A stretch of 9,996 nucleotides of DNA from positions 1-9,996 of the forward strand of contig DGOE01000018.1 of the NCBI GenBank assembly GCA_002389295.1. The letters run 5' to 3'. The notes under the pieces are model-generated. The model was not told the origin of the DNA. It worked only from the letters and a program-made list of their open reading frames with translations, and did not search any database. A program made the position numbers and the translations under genes. Shown piece after piece: positions 1-6,739 of the stretch (positions are counted from its first letter, which is position 1; each line of letters begins with the position of its first letter). The DNA comes from Flavobacteriales bacterium UBA4474 (lineage in GTDB: Bacteria; Bacteroidota; Bacteroidia; Flavobacteriales_D; Sanyastnellaceae).

Positions 1-1490
1 CCGGTCATCACGGGGACCCCCTTGTTGATCTCGGCGCACGCTTCCGGACCAAATTTGCTCCGGGCACCGTTGGGCATGACCGCCACAATCCGGTAGCAAT
101 AGCGCGCACCGTAACTCAGGGCCGAAGCGTCGAGAAAGGCGTTGTTGCCCAGGCCCTGCACAAAGGCCACCTGCTGGTAGCCCGCATCGGCCGGAAGCCC
201 CACCGTGCAGAAAGAAGACTCGGGAAAGCCGGGGCCGATCCGCCGGTGGACTTCATATCCGCCGACCGCCTGTTGGGCCTGGGTATAGCTGCCCGCACAG
301 GGGTGTATGGACCAATCGACCTCCACCGCGTTGCCAATCGGAGCGGCTTCGGTATCTGCCACAGGGCGGGCGATGACCTTGACAAAGACCGAAGCGAAAT
401 CGCTCAATGGAATGGCATACGCATCCGTCGCCTTGAATACCAATTGATGCGGCGCTTCCCTCACGGCATCACAGCCGGGGGTCCAATTGAAGGTGCCCAC
501 ATCCTGGGCGGGATTCCAATTGAACACCGCCGAGGGGTCCAACACGTCCACCGGTCCGCCCACCACAGAAACCGTCACGTTGTCTCCGTCCGGGTCGGAG
601 GCCGTGACCTCGAAGGTCAGGTTGGCGCCTTGCACGATGCAGGTGTCCGGCGGCACCACCACAACTGGGGGTTCGTTTGGACATCCTTCCACCGAAATCT
701 GCATGTCCCGGATGACTTCACCCACCATGACCCACTGCCCTTCGACTTCTCTCCACTCCCTGATCCTGAGGGCCATGTTGAATTCACCCACCATGCCAGG
801 CACATCCCACACCACCGTCCCGGTCGTGGGCTCTACATAAAATTCGCCCCCCGCGCCTTCCACTTCATTGGGCTGGACAAACCCCTGTATGGGCAGGCAT
901 TCAAAGCCAGCGCACGCAATCAGGTCATATGTCAGGGAATCGCCATCGGCATCAAACGCCCCCGGGTTGTGCTCCCACCGCTGGTTGATGCAGGCGTTTT
1001 CTATGGCGGGAGAGAGGAGGATGGGGCTGTCGTTGTGACCGGCCTGCGCATCGATGATCAACAGGCTCGTGATGCAGAAGGGCACGTCCACGGAACCGGG
1101 AATGTTCTCGATGCCGGAGTTCCTGTTGGGGTCTTCGACAACGATGCTGTACACGCCTGGGCCAGGATAGGTGTGCAGGCCCTTGTAGAGGTTCAATCGG
1201 ATGTCTCCTTCGATGATTTCCCCAATGTGCTGACCGGCGGGATTCAATGGTCCATTGATGCGGCTCAGGCTGTCGACGGCTCCTTCCAGCCCCTCATCAC
1301 CCCAAAAGATGCCGAGGTATGGCCGGTCGGCCACCACGCTCGCTTCGGTGTAGGTCGTGATGGTCACTTCATAGGTAGCGCCCGAAACATGACGGTAGGT
1401 GATTTCACCCGCCTTATTGTGCGTTGCCCCCATTTCAAAGGACACGCACAGGCTGAAGCACAAAAAGAGAAAGGCCAACCGCATGGACAT
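1..1490 (-). CDS. Secreted modular surface protein, gliding-motility-associated type; 3' end off the window
   Basis: Reading the minus strand from the ATG at 1490 gives 496 sense codons with no stop, running off the left edge. Residues 1-22 look like a signal peptide: Arg4, then a hydrophobic core LAFLFLCFSLC, with a likely cut near Met20-Gly-Ala22. The mature start, THNKAGEITYRHVSGATYE, is the N-terminal pattern common in Bacteroidota proteins annotated as gliding-motility-associated with a C-terminal sorting domain. Residues about 275-375 resemble a cadherin/Ig-like module (ASDPDGDNVTVSVV, then VGTFNWTP), and about 385-490 a fibronectin-III-like module (GGYEVHRR, YGARYCYRIVA). The usual end in this family is a type IX secretion sorting domain, but that part is not visible, so T9SS export is inference. 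Alternative starts are ATG 1484, which fits the promoter-like element just upstream, and ATG 1547. The gene is divergent from pdxA. The frame was translated by hand and is consistent to the edge; the exact ligand or role is unknown. Confidence 0.85.
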   Translation of the reverse strand, partial: MSMRLAFLFLCFSLCVSFEMGATHNKAGEITYRHVSGATYEVTITTYTEASVVADRPYLGIFWGDEGLEGAVDSLSRINGPLNPAGQHIGEIIEGDIRLNLYKGLHTYPGPGVYSIVVEDPNRNSGIENIPGSVDVPFCITSLLIIDAQAGHNDSPILLSPAIENACINQRWEHNPGAFDADGDSLTYDLIACAGFECLPIQGFVQPNEVEGAGGEFYVEPTTGTVVWDVPGMVGEFNMALRIREWREVEGQWVMVGEVIRDMQISVEGCPNEPPVVVVPPDTCIVQGANLTFEVTASDPDGDNVTVSVVGGPVDVLDPSAVFNWNPAQDVGTFNWTPGCDAVREAPHQLVFKATDAYAIPLSDFASVFVKVIARPVADTEAAPIGNAVEVDWSIHPCAGSYTQAQQAVGGYEVHRRIGPGFPESSFCTVGLPADAGYQQVAFVQGLGNNAFLDASALSYGARYCYRIVAVMPNGARSKFGPEACAEINKGVPVMT

Positions 1491-1492
1491 TC

Positions 1493-1500
1493 GAAAGGTA
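1493..1500 (-). promoter_or_regulatory. Possible -7 element of the surface-protein gene
   Basis: On the minus strand the bases read TACCTTTC followed by G, one mismatch from the Bacteroidota -7 consensus TAnnTTTG. The element lies only 2 bases before ATG 1490 and 8 before ATG 1484. No TTG at the expected -33 distance was found. If it is real, the mRNA has almost no leader and ATG 1484 is the more likely start. Confidence 0.3.
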
Positions 1501-1591
1501 AACGCCCAAAACGGGCTGAAGTTGGCACCCGGTGCAAAAATTCCCATCGTCTTACAGATTCCGAGGGGCGGCTTGAGATGTGCTTCCGGAG

Positions 1592-1599
1592 TACCTTCG
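1592..1599 (+). promoter_or_regulatory. Possible -7 element of pdxA
   Basis: TACCTTCG matches TAnnTTTG except for one T to C change and ends 5 bases before the pdxA ATG. A TTG at 1573-1575, 16 bases upstream, could serve as the -33 element. The expected start of transcription falls at or next to the ATG, which would make a leaderless message. Inferred from sequence only. Confidence 0.35.
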
Positions 1600-1604
1600 T
1601 CTTC

Positions 1605-2672
1605 ATGGCTGTCTCCAAACCTGTTCGCATCGGTATTTCATGGGGAGACCCCAATGGCATCGGCTCTGAGTGCATTCTCAAGGCTTTCGCCGACGACCGC
1701 GTGTTGCAGGACTTGATTCCCATCGTCTATGGCCACACGGAGAGCTTGCGAAAGCAGGCGGAACTGTTTGAGGTTCAGGTGAATATTCAAGCGACGGACG
1801 ACCCCGAAAAGGCCACGCCGGGGGCGCTGTATTGCATGGACATCGCGGACACCATGCCCGATCCTGACTGGGGCCAGCCCCATGCTGATGCCGGTGATTT
1901 TGCGCGCCGCAGCCTCGAGGCCGCCGTCAAGGACCTCGCCGGCACCAAGGTGGATGTGCTGGTGACCGCACCGATCAACAAAGACACCATTCAAGGGGGC
2001 AGCTTCAAATTCCCGGGCCACACCGAATACCTCGCCGACGTCGCAGGAGTAGATGAAGTCCTCATGATTTTGGCTACAGAAGCCCTGCGGGTAGGTGTGG
2101 TGACCGGCCACGTGCCCTTGAAGGATGTCTCGGCGCGCTTGAGCAAGGGGGCCATCATCACCAAGGCCAAATTGCTGCACGAAAGCCTGGGCCGGGACTT
2201 CGGGGTGGCAAGTCCGCGCATTGCCGTGCTCGGTCTCAATCCCCATGCAGGTGACAATGGCCTGATTGGAGAAGAAGAAAAAACGGTCATCCTGCCAGCC
2301 ATCAGAAGCCTGCAGGAGCAGGGGCTGGACGTGCACGGACCATTCGGTGCGGACGGGTTCTTTGGAACCGGCGGCTACAAGAAATTCGATGGGGTGCTGG
2401 CGATGTACCACGACCAAGGACTGGTGCCGTTCAAAAGCCTCTCCTTTGGGGAGGGTGTCAACTTTACCGCAGGCCTGCCCGTGGTGAGGACCAGTCCCGA
2501 CCACGGAACCGCATTTGACATTGCAGGGCAAGGACTCGCCGATGGCGCCAGCCTCAGGGCGGCTTGTTGGGCGGCTGCAGACATCCGACGCAACCGTTCG
2601 GAACACCGGGAAATGACCGCCAATCCTCTGAAGATGGCGCCCCGCAAGGAATGGGAACGCGACCGGTTTTGA
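1605..2672 (+). CDS. pdxA: 4-hydroxythreonine-4-phosphate dehydrogenase PdxA
   Basis: PdxA oxidises 4-phosphohydroxy-L-threonine with NAD(P) to 3-amino-2-oxopropyl phosphate, which PdxJ condenses with deoxyxylulose phosphate to form pyridoxine phosphate (vitamin B6, DXP-dependent route; cytoplasmic homodimer). The 355-residue product has the family N-terminus IGISWGDPNGIGSE, the substrate-site FPGHTEYL (His139), and three metal ligands: His169 (TGHVPL), His214 (NPHAG) and His269 (AMYHDQGL). Their spacing of 45 and 55 residues equals that of E. coli His166, His211 and His266. The C-terminal RTSPDHGTAFDIAG block is intact, so the enzyme should be active. The ATG at 1605 (MAVSKPVRIG) was chosen because family homology begins right after it. 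The same frame stays open for more than 450 codons upstream, but that stretch is antisense to the divergent surface-protein gene and is not part of PdxA. DUF177 follows 71 bases downstream. Confidence 0.96.
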   Translation: MAVSKPVRIGISWGDPNGIGSECILKAFADDRVLQDLIPIVYGHTESLRKQAELFEVQVNIQATDDPEKATPGALYCMDIADTMPDPDWGQPHADAGDFARRSLEAAVKDLAGTKVDVLVTAPINKDTIQGGSFKFPGHTEYLADVAGVDEVLMILATEALRVGVVTGHVPLKDVSARLSKGAIITKAKLLHESLGRDFGVASPRIAVLGLNPHAGDNGLIGEEEKTVILPAIRSLQEQGLDVHGPFGADGFFGTGGYKKFDGVLAMYHDQGLVPFKSLSFGEGVNFTAGLPVVRTSPDHGTAFDIAGQGLADGASLRAACWAAADIRRNRSEHREMTANPLKMAPRKEWERDRF

Positions 2673-2710
2673 GGGATTCTCCCCGACGTGGGGGATTGCA
2701 TTGAAAACCG

Positions 2711-2718
2711 TACCTTTG
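2711..2718 (+). promoter_or_regulatory. Bacteroidota-type -7 element before the DUF177 gene
   Basis: TACCTTTG is an exact match to TAnnTTTG and is followed by a run of C. It sits 25 bases before the DUF177 start, giving a plausible leader of about 20 bases. TTG trinucleotides occur upstream (2696-2698), but with only 12 bases of spacing the -33 element is unclear. It would allow DUF177-rpmF to be transcribed separately from pdxA. Confidence 0.5.
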
Positions 2719-2743
2719 CCCCCCCTCAAAGCTGGGGTGTTGT

Positions 2744-3304
2744 ATGCGTGCTACTTCCGAATTCGAAATTCCTTACACGGGGTTGGGCATAGGAAGGCAC
2801 TCATTCGGGTTCCAGCTGGACGGGGCGTTCTTTTCAGACTTTGACCCATCCGACTTCGACGATGCCACCATCTCGGCAGACACGGAATTGGACCGGTTCG
2901 AGTCAATGATGCACTTCGATGTCCATGTGGTGGGCGCTGTCAAGTCACGCTGTGACCGCTGCAATGCCCCTGTCATGCTCGAAATTGACCACCGCGTTCG
3001 CTACGTGGTCAAATTCGGGGACCGCACCTACAGGACCGATGACGACATTCTCGTTCTCGGCCCCGCAGAGCACCTCTTGGACATCAGGGAGTTCCTCTAT
3101 GAAACCACCGTTTTGGGCTTGCCCGTGCGGCGGGTTCACGAAAATGAGGAAGCCTGCGACCCCCGTGTGACGCGGTGGTTGACAGGCAGTGTAGATACTG
3201 CACCTGACGAAGCGCAAGAAGAGACCGACCCACGATGGGCTGCGTTGCGGGGTTTGTCCTCGGAGCCAGACCAAGCGGGTGAGAAGGAGAGTGAGGAGGA
3301 GTGA
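2744..3304 (+). CDS. YceD/DUF177 family protein (ribosome-related)
   Basis: A 186-residue acidic protein of the YceD/DUF177 family, which is nearly always encoded directly before rpmF, as here. Family members in plants and bacteria have been linked to 23S rRNA accumulation or large-subunit formation; the molecular activity is not established. Visible marks are the CDRC pair (Cys70, Cys73) followed by a beta-rich stretch (RVRYVVKFG), the acidic ILVLGPAEHLLDIREFLYE block at about 102-120, the LGLPVRRVHE segment, a third cysteine in EEACDPR (Cys138), and the conserved C-terminal DPRWAALRGL (162-171). The C-terminal tail is rich in Glu and probably disordered. The start at 2744 agrees with the family's short N-terminus (SEFEIPYTGL) and lies just downstream of a -7-like element. 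The stop is 61 bases before rpmF, so the two are probably cotranscribed. Confidence 0.88.
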   Translation: MRATSEFEIPYTGLGIGRHSFGFQLDGAFFSDFDPSDFDDATISADTELDRFESMMHFDVHVVGAVKSRCDRCNAPVMLEIDHRVRYVVKFGDRTYRTDDDILVLGPAEHLLDIREFLYETTVLGLPVRRVHENEEACDPRVTRWLTGSVDTAPDEAQEETDPRWAALRGLSSEPDQAGEKESEEE

Positions 3305-3345
3305 ATTGAAATTGACAAAAAATTGACCCCGAAGTGCACCTGCAC

Positions 3346-3350
3346 GGAGG
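3346..3350 (+). promoter_or_regulatory. rpmF: Shine-Dalgarno-like GGAGG before rpmF
   Basis: GGAGG lies 15 bases before the rpmF ATG, longer than the usual 5-9, and is the clearest such site in a window where most genes lack one. A small hairpin, GTGC (3334-3337) with loop ACCT and GCAC (3342-3345), abuts it. Its use is uncertain. Confidence 0.35.
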
Positions 3351-3365
3351 ACCAACCATACGACC

Positions 3366-3560
3366 ATGGCACATCCAAAGAGACGCCAGAGTACGACGCG
3401 GTCACGCAAGCGTCGGACACACTACAAGGCCGAAACGCCAAACGTAGCGACCTGTTCCACGACAGGACAGGCCCACATGTTCCACCGCGCCCACTGGTAT
3501 GAGGGCAAGCTCTATTACAAGGGCCGCGTGGTCATGGAAAAAGAAGGCGCTGAAGCCTGA
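3366..3560 (+). CDS. rpmF: Large-subunit ribosomal protein bL32
   Basis: A 64-residue basic protein matching bacterial bL32: it opens MAHPKRRQSTTRSRKRRTHY, then NVATCSTTGQAHMFHRAHW and a C-terminal YEGKLYYKGRVV strand. bL32 binds 23S rRNA near domains II and VI of the 50S subunit. Only one cysteine is present (Cys30), so this is the zinc-free form, not the four-cysteine zinc ribbon. It lies 61 bases after the DUF177 gene, the usual partner order, with no clear promoter of its own between them, and it is followed by an intrinsic terminator. Three AATTGA repeats (3304-3309, 3310-3315, 3321-3326) lie in the gap. Start chosen at the ATG that gives the canonical MAHPK beginning. Confidence 0.96.
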   Translation: MAHPKRRQSTTRSRKRRTHYKAETPNVATCSTTGQAHMFHRAHWYEGKLYYKGRVVMEKEGAEA

Positions 3561-3583
3561 TTTTCCGTTGATCCTTTTTTTTG

Positions 3584-3617
3584 AAACCCGCCCGGCCCTC
3601 GGCTGAAGCGGGTTTTT
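3584..3617 (+). terminator. Intrinsic terminator after rpmF
   Basis: AAACCCGC (3584-3591) pairs with GCGGGTTT (3608-3615). An inner CCG/CGG helix (3592-3594 with 3600-3602) shortens the loop, and the stem runs into a T-tract, TTTTT at 3613-3617. The stem begins 23 bases after the rpmF stop and faces rightward. It should end or attenuate transcription from DUF177-rpmF before fabH. The As needed for use in the other direction are absent. Confidence 0.8.
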
Positions 3618-3675
3618 CCACATACTGCCGTGGCTCGTGAACCAGATGCCCACCCGGCAAGGGGGCGGAGCGCAC

Positions 3676-3683
3676 TAATTTCG
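3676..3683 (+). promoter_or_regulatory. Possible -7 element of fabH
   Basis: TAATTTCG, one change from TAnnTTTG, ends 37 bases before the fabH ATG, in the gap after the rpmF terminator where a new promoter would be needed. The same eight bases occur before panD (8622-8629, minus strand). No TTG at -33 distance was seen. Confidence 0.35.
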
Positions 3684-3720
3684 GCGGCACCTTCAAGTAA
3701 TCAGGACAACACATCGCAAG

Positions 3721-4737
3721 ATGAGCTCACTCCAATCCGCTGCCGTCACTGCTGTACACGGCTGGCTGCCCGCCGACAAGTTGACCAATGCCGACCTCGA
3801 AAAGATGGTCGACACCAACGACGAATGGATCCGGTCGCGGACCGGCATTTCCGAACGGCGCATCCTCAAGGATCCAACCAAGGCGACCTCCGACATGGTC
3901 GCAGAGGTCATCAAAGGCCTGTGCGCCCAGCGCGGCATTTCCCCGGACACCATTGATGTGGTAATTGTCGCCACTGTGACGCCGGACATGTTTTTCCCTT
4001 CCACGGCGCAGCTGGCCTGCTTCAAATCCGGTGCGACCAACGCTTGGGGCTTTGACCTCAGTGCGGCCTGCAGTGGATTCCTCTTCGCGTTGCGGACCGG
4101 CGAGCAGTTCATCAGCAACGGAACCCACAAGCGGGTGGCGGTGATCGGCTCGGACAAGATGAGCAGCATCGTGGACTACACCGACCGGACCACCTGCGTC
4201 CTGTTTGGCGATGCCGCTGCGGGCGTGCTCCTCGAAGCGGATCCGTCGGGAGAAACCGGGATCCAAGACGCCATCCTCCGCAGCGATGGTGCCGGAGCGG
4301 AATTCCTCCGCATGCAAGGCGGTGGCTCGCTCAACCCTGCAAGTGCAGAAACCGTCGCTGCCGGCATGCACTACATAGAGCAAGACGGCAAACCCGTCTT
4401 CAAAGCAGCCGTCACCTCTATGGCCGATGTGAGCTATGAAATCATGGAGCGCAACGGCCTGTCAGCAGACGATGTTTCCTGGCTCGTTCCCCACCAAGCC
4501 AACATGCGCATCATCGATGCCACCGCCAACCGCATGGGCGTGGGCAAGGAGAAGGTGATGATCAACATCCAGAAATACGGCAACACCACAGCCGCCACCA
4601 TTCCCTTGTGTTTGTGGGAATGGGCCAACAGGCTGACCCCAGGAGAAAACCTCATTCTCAGCAGCTTTGGAGGGGGCTTTACGTGGGGCAGCATTTGGCT
4701 GAAATGGGCAATGGAGCCCACCTCTAAAGCCGAATGA
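3721..4737 (+). CDS. fabH: Beta-ketoacyl-ACP synthase III (FabH)
   Basis: FabH condenses an acyl-CoA primer (acetyl-CoA or branched-chain) with malonyl-ACP and so starts each fatty acid; it is a cytoplasmic dimer with a thiolase fold. The 338-residue product has the N-terminal LTNADLEKMVDTNDEWI.SRTGI block, the nucleophile Cys117 in SAACSGF, His258 in VPHQAN and Asn288 in YGNTTAA. The 30-residue His-Asn spacing equals that of E. coli His244 and Asn274. The glycine-rich C-terminal SSFGGGFTWGS is present. All catalytic residues are intact. Primer preference cannot be read from these motifs. The ATG at 3721 places the first strand (AAVTAVHGWLP) where the family has it. It follows the rpmF terminator by about 100 bases, so it probably has its own promoter. 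accB and accC, which make its malonyl partner, follow. Confidence 0.97.
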   Translation: MSSLQSAAVTAVHGWLPADKLTNADLEKMVDTNDEWIRSRTGISERRILKDPTKATSDMVAEVIKGLCAQRGISPDTIDVVIVATVTPDMFFPSTAQLACFKSGATNAWGFDLSAACSGFLFALRTGEQFISNGTHKRVAVIGSDKMSSIVDYTDRTTCVLFGDAAAGVLLEADPSGETGIQDAILRSDGAGAEFLRMQGGGSLNPASAETVAAGMHYIEQDGKPVFKAAVTSMADVSYEIMERNGLSADDVSWLVPHQANMRIIDATANRMGVGKEKVMINIQKYGNTTAATIPLCLWEWANRLTPGENLILSSFGGGFTWGSIWLKWAMEPTSKAE

Positions 4738-4772
4738 CCGCGTCCCAAAGCGGACCCCCATCATTTTTCCGG

Positions 4773-4780
4773 TTACTTTG
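4773..4780 (+). promoter_or_regulatory. Possible -7 element before accB
   Basis: TTACTTTG, one mismatch from TAnnTTTG, is followed by CCCCCGC, much like the TACCTTTG plus C-run before DUF177. It ends 39 bases before the accB ATG, in the 82-base gap after fabH. This suggests accBC can be transcribed apart from fabH. Confidence 0.4.
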
Positions 4781-4819
4781 CCCCCGCAGAAACCACCGGT
4801 CCACCAATTCAACCAGGCC

Positions 4820-5368
4820 ATGACCCAGGAAGAAATACAGGATTTGATCAAGTTCGTCGCCAAGTCAGGCGTCAATGAAGTCGAGATTGAACGCAAGGAC
4901 TTCAAGATCACCATCAAGAGCGTCGGAAACACCAACAAGCGCGGGAAGGCTGCGGCCTACCAGGAGGCGCCCCAAGCTATGCACGTGGCCATGCCTGCCG
5001 GGATGCAGATGCCCGTCCAAATGGCACCCGCACCCATGGCTGCCCCTGCGCCAGCAGCGCCTGCGCCAGCTCCCGCTCCAGCAGCACCCGCGCCTGAGGC
5101 AGCACCCGCCGCCAACGCCGACGCCGGCCTCATCGAAATCAAGAGTCCGATGATCGGTACGTTTTACCGCAAGCCATCCCCAGACAAAGACAACTTTGTG
5201 GAAGTTGGGTCTGCGGTCAAAGTCGGTGATACCGTGTGTACCATCGAGGCCATGAAGCTCTTCAACGAAATCGAAAGCGAAGTTTCAGGCCGCATTGTCA
5301 AGATCCTCGTGGACGACAACAGCCCGGTCGAATATGACCAGCCCCTCTTCCTCGTGGAGCCGGCCTGA
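4820..5368 (+). CDS. accB: Acetyl-CoA carboxylase biotin carboxyl carrier protein (BCCP)
   Basis: BCCP carries the biotin that AccC carboxylates and that the carboxyltransferase discharges onto acetyl-CoA, giving malonyl-CoA. The 182-residue product begins MTQEEIQDLIKFVAKSGVNE, the family's N-terminal helix, followed by the VEIERKDFKITI strand. A flexible linker almost entirely of Ala and Pro, with some Met and Gln, covers about residues 52-98. The C-terminal biotinyl domain (about 103-182) holds the biotin site EAMKLFNE, with Lys146 expected to be biotinylated, then EIESEVSGRIVKILVDD and a closing QPLFLVEP. The start at ATG 4820 was preferred over an upstream TTG at 4778: that TTG lies inside the promoter-like element, and the extra 14 residues are not part of the family. 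accC starts 27 bases downstream, so the two should be cotranscribed and made in balanced amounts. Confidence 0.96.
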   Translation: MTQEEIQDLIKFVAKSGVNEVEIERKDFKITIKSVGNTNKRGKAAAYQEAPQAMHVAMPAGMQMPVQMAPAPMAAPAPAAPAPAPAPAAPAPEAAPAANADAGLIEIKSPMIGTFYRKPSPDKDNFVEVGSAVKVGDTVCTIEAMKLFNEIESEVSGRIVKILVDDNSPVEYDQPLFLVEPA

Positions 5369-5395
5369 CGCCCACGCACCTCATCGATTCACGAC

Positions 5396-6730
5396 ATGTT
5401 CAAGAAAATCCTGATCGCCAACCGCGGTGAAATCGCCTTGAGGGTCATCCGTACCTGCAAGGAAATGGGCATCAAGACAGTGGCCGTCTACTCGACTGCG
5501 GACGCCGAAAGCCTGCATGTCCGCTTCGCCGATGAGGCGGTCTGTATCGGTCCGCCGCAAAGCGCACAGAGCTACCTCAACATTCCCAATATCATCGCGG
5601 CAGCGGAGATCACGAATGCAGATGCCATCCATCCCGGCTATGGCTTCTTGTCTGAAAACGCACAATTCTCGCGCGTCTGTCAGGAAAATGACATCAAGTT
5701 CATCGGGGCTTCGCCCGAAATGATCGAGGCGATGGGCGACAAGGCCTCTGCCAAGGCCACGATGAAGGCGGCCGGCGTGCCGACGATTCCCGGCAGTGAG
5801 GGCATCCTGGAGAGCCTCGAAGACGCGCTTGCGTGCGCCAAGGAAATCGGGTACCCCATCATGCTCAAGGCCACTGCTGGAGGCGGCGGACGCGGCATGC
5901 GCATGTGCAAGGACGACGCGGAGACCGCCGAAGGTTGGGATTCCACGCGGCGAGAGGCCGGTGCGGCCTTTGGCAACGACGGCATGTACATGGAGAAATT
6001 CGTGACGGAGCCGCGCCACATCGAAATTCAGATCGCCGGTGACCGCAACGGAAAGTGCTGCCACCTGTCCGAGCGCGATTGCTCCATCCAGCGCCGGCAC
6101 CAAAAGCTGGTCGAAGAAACGCCCTCTCCCTTCATGACGGACGACCTCCGTGAGAAAATGGGGCAGTCGGCCATCGCAGCGGGTGAGGCCGTGAAGTACG
6201 AGGGTGTCGGCACGGTGGAATTCTTGGTCGATGCCGACCGGAATTTCTACTTCATGGAAATGAACACCCGGATCCAGGTAGAACACACCATCACCGAGGA
6301 GGTGGTCGACTACGACCTCATCAAGGAGCAGATCAAGCTCGCCCATGGCAGCCCCATTTCCGGGAGGAATTACTATCCCAAAATGCACGCCATTCAGTGC
6401 CGGATCAACGCCGAGGATCCCGATCGGAACTTCGCGCCGAGCCCCGGTACGGTCACCGATTACCACGGACCCGGTGGCCATGGCATCCGCATCGATACCC
6501 ACGTGTATGCGGGATACCGGATTCCCCCGCACTACGACAGCATGGTCGCCAAGCTCATCGTGGTCGCACAGACCCGCGACGAGGCCATCACCAAGATGCA
6601 GCGCGCCCTCGATGAGTACATCATCGAAGGGGTGAAAACGACCATTCCGTTCCACCAGAAATTGATGCGCCACGAGCGTTTCCGAAGCGGGGATTTCACC
6701 ACGAAGTTCCTCGAGGAGGAAACCGTATAA
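5396..6730 (+). CDS. accC: Acetyl-CoA carboxylase biotin carboxylase subunit
   Basis: AccC uses ATP and bicarbonate to carboxylate the biotin on BCCP, the first half of the acetyl-CoA carboxylase reaction. The 444-residue product has E. coli length and the family order. First comes the N-terminal Rossmann-like part (KKILIANRGEIALRVIR, AIHPGYGFLSEN). The ATP-grasp part follows, with GDK (Lys116), LKATAGGGGRGMR (Lys158), SERDCSIQRRHQKLVEE, metal ligands Glu275 and Glu288, and catalytic NTRIQVEH (Arg292, Glu296). The C-terminal part has CRINAEDP (Arg336) and HYDSMVAKLIV. All catalytic residues are present. One oddity is EHTITE at 296-301, where acetyl-CoA carboxylases usually have EHP.TE; Thr298 replaces Pro. 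Pyruvate carboxylases carry Thr there, so activity should be kept. Pairing with accB shows this is the acetyl-CoA enzyme. Its stop is 9 bases from the stop of convergent rfaE2, with no strong hairpin between them. Confidence 0.97.
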   Translation: MFKKILIANRGEIALRVIRTCKEMGIKTVAVYSTADAESLHVRFADEAVCIGPPQSAQSYLNIPNIIAAAEITNADAIHPGYGFLSENAQFSRVCQENDIKFIGASPEMIEAMGDKASAKATMKAAGVPTIPGSEGILESLEDALACAKEIGYPIMLKATAGGGGRGMRMCKDDAETAEGWDSTRREAGAAFGNDGMYMEKFVTEPRHIEIQIAGDRNGKCCHLSERDCSIQRRHQKLVEETPSPFMTDDLREKMGQSAIAAGEAVKYEGVGTVEFLVDADRNFYFMEMNTRIQVEHTITEEVVDYDLIKEQIKLAHGSPISGRNYYPKMHAIQCRINAEDPDRNFAPSPGTVTDYHGPGGHGIRIDTHVYAGYRIPPHYDSMVAKLIVVAQTRDEAITKMQRALDEYIIEGVKTTIPFHQKLMRHERFRSGDFTTKFLEEETV

Positions 6731-6739
6731 GGCCGGTCC

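Noticed and set aside
246..1604. Open frame that would extend PdxA by about 453 residues at its N-terminus
   Set aside because: It is antisense to the secreted-protein gene, whose translation shows signal peptide and domain patterns. The extension is His/Gly/Arg-rich without family resemblance, and PdxA homology begins exactly at 1605.
1638..2729. 363-codon minus-strand frame opposite pdxA
   Set aside because: It overlaps the whole of an intact pdxA in antisense and shows no domain signature; similar antisense frames occur opposite fabH (3727-4383).
4778..4819. Upstream TTG start adding 14 residues to AccB
   Set aside because: The TTG falls inside the promoter-like TTACTTTG element, and the AccB family begins at the MTQEEIQDLI helix.
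5018..5115. GCC/CCT-rich repeat that looks like a tandem repeat locus
   Set aside because: It encodes the Ala/Pro linker normal for biotin carboxyl carrier proteins; no independent repeat element is needed to explain it.
5381..6673. 430-codon minus-strand frame opposite accC
   Set aside because: accC is a certain gene with every catalytic motif. The antisense frame is a by-product of GC-rich codon use and its product is unlike any protein family I know.
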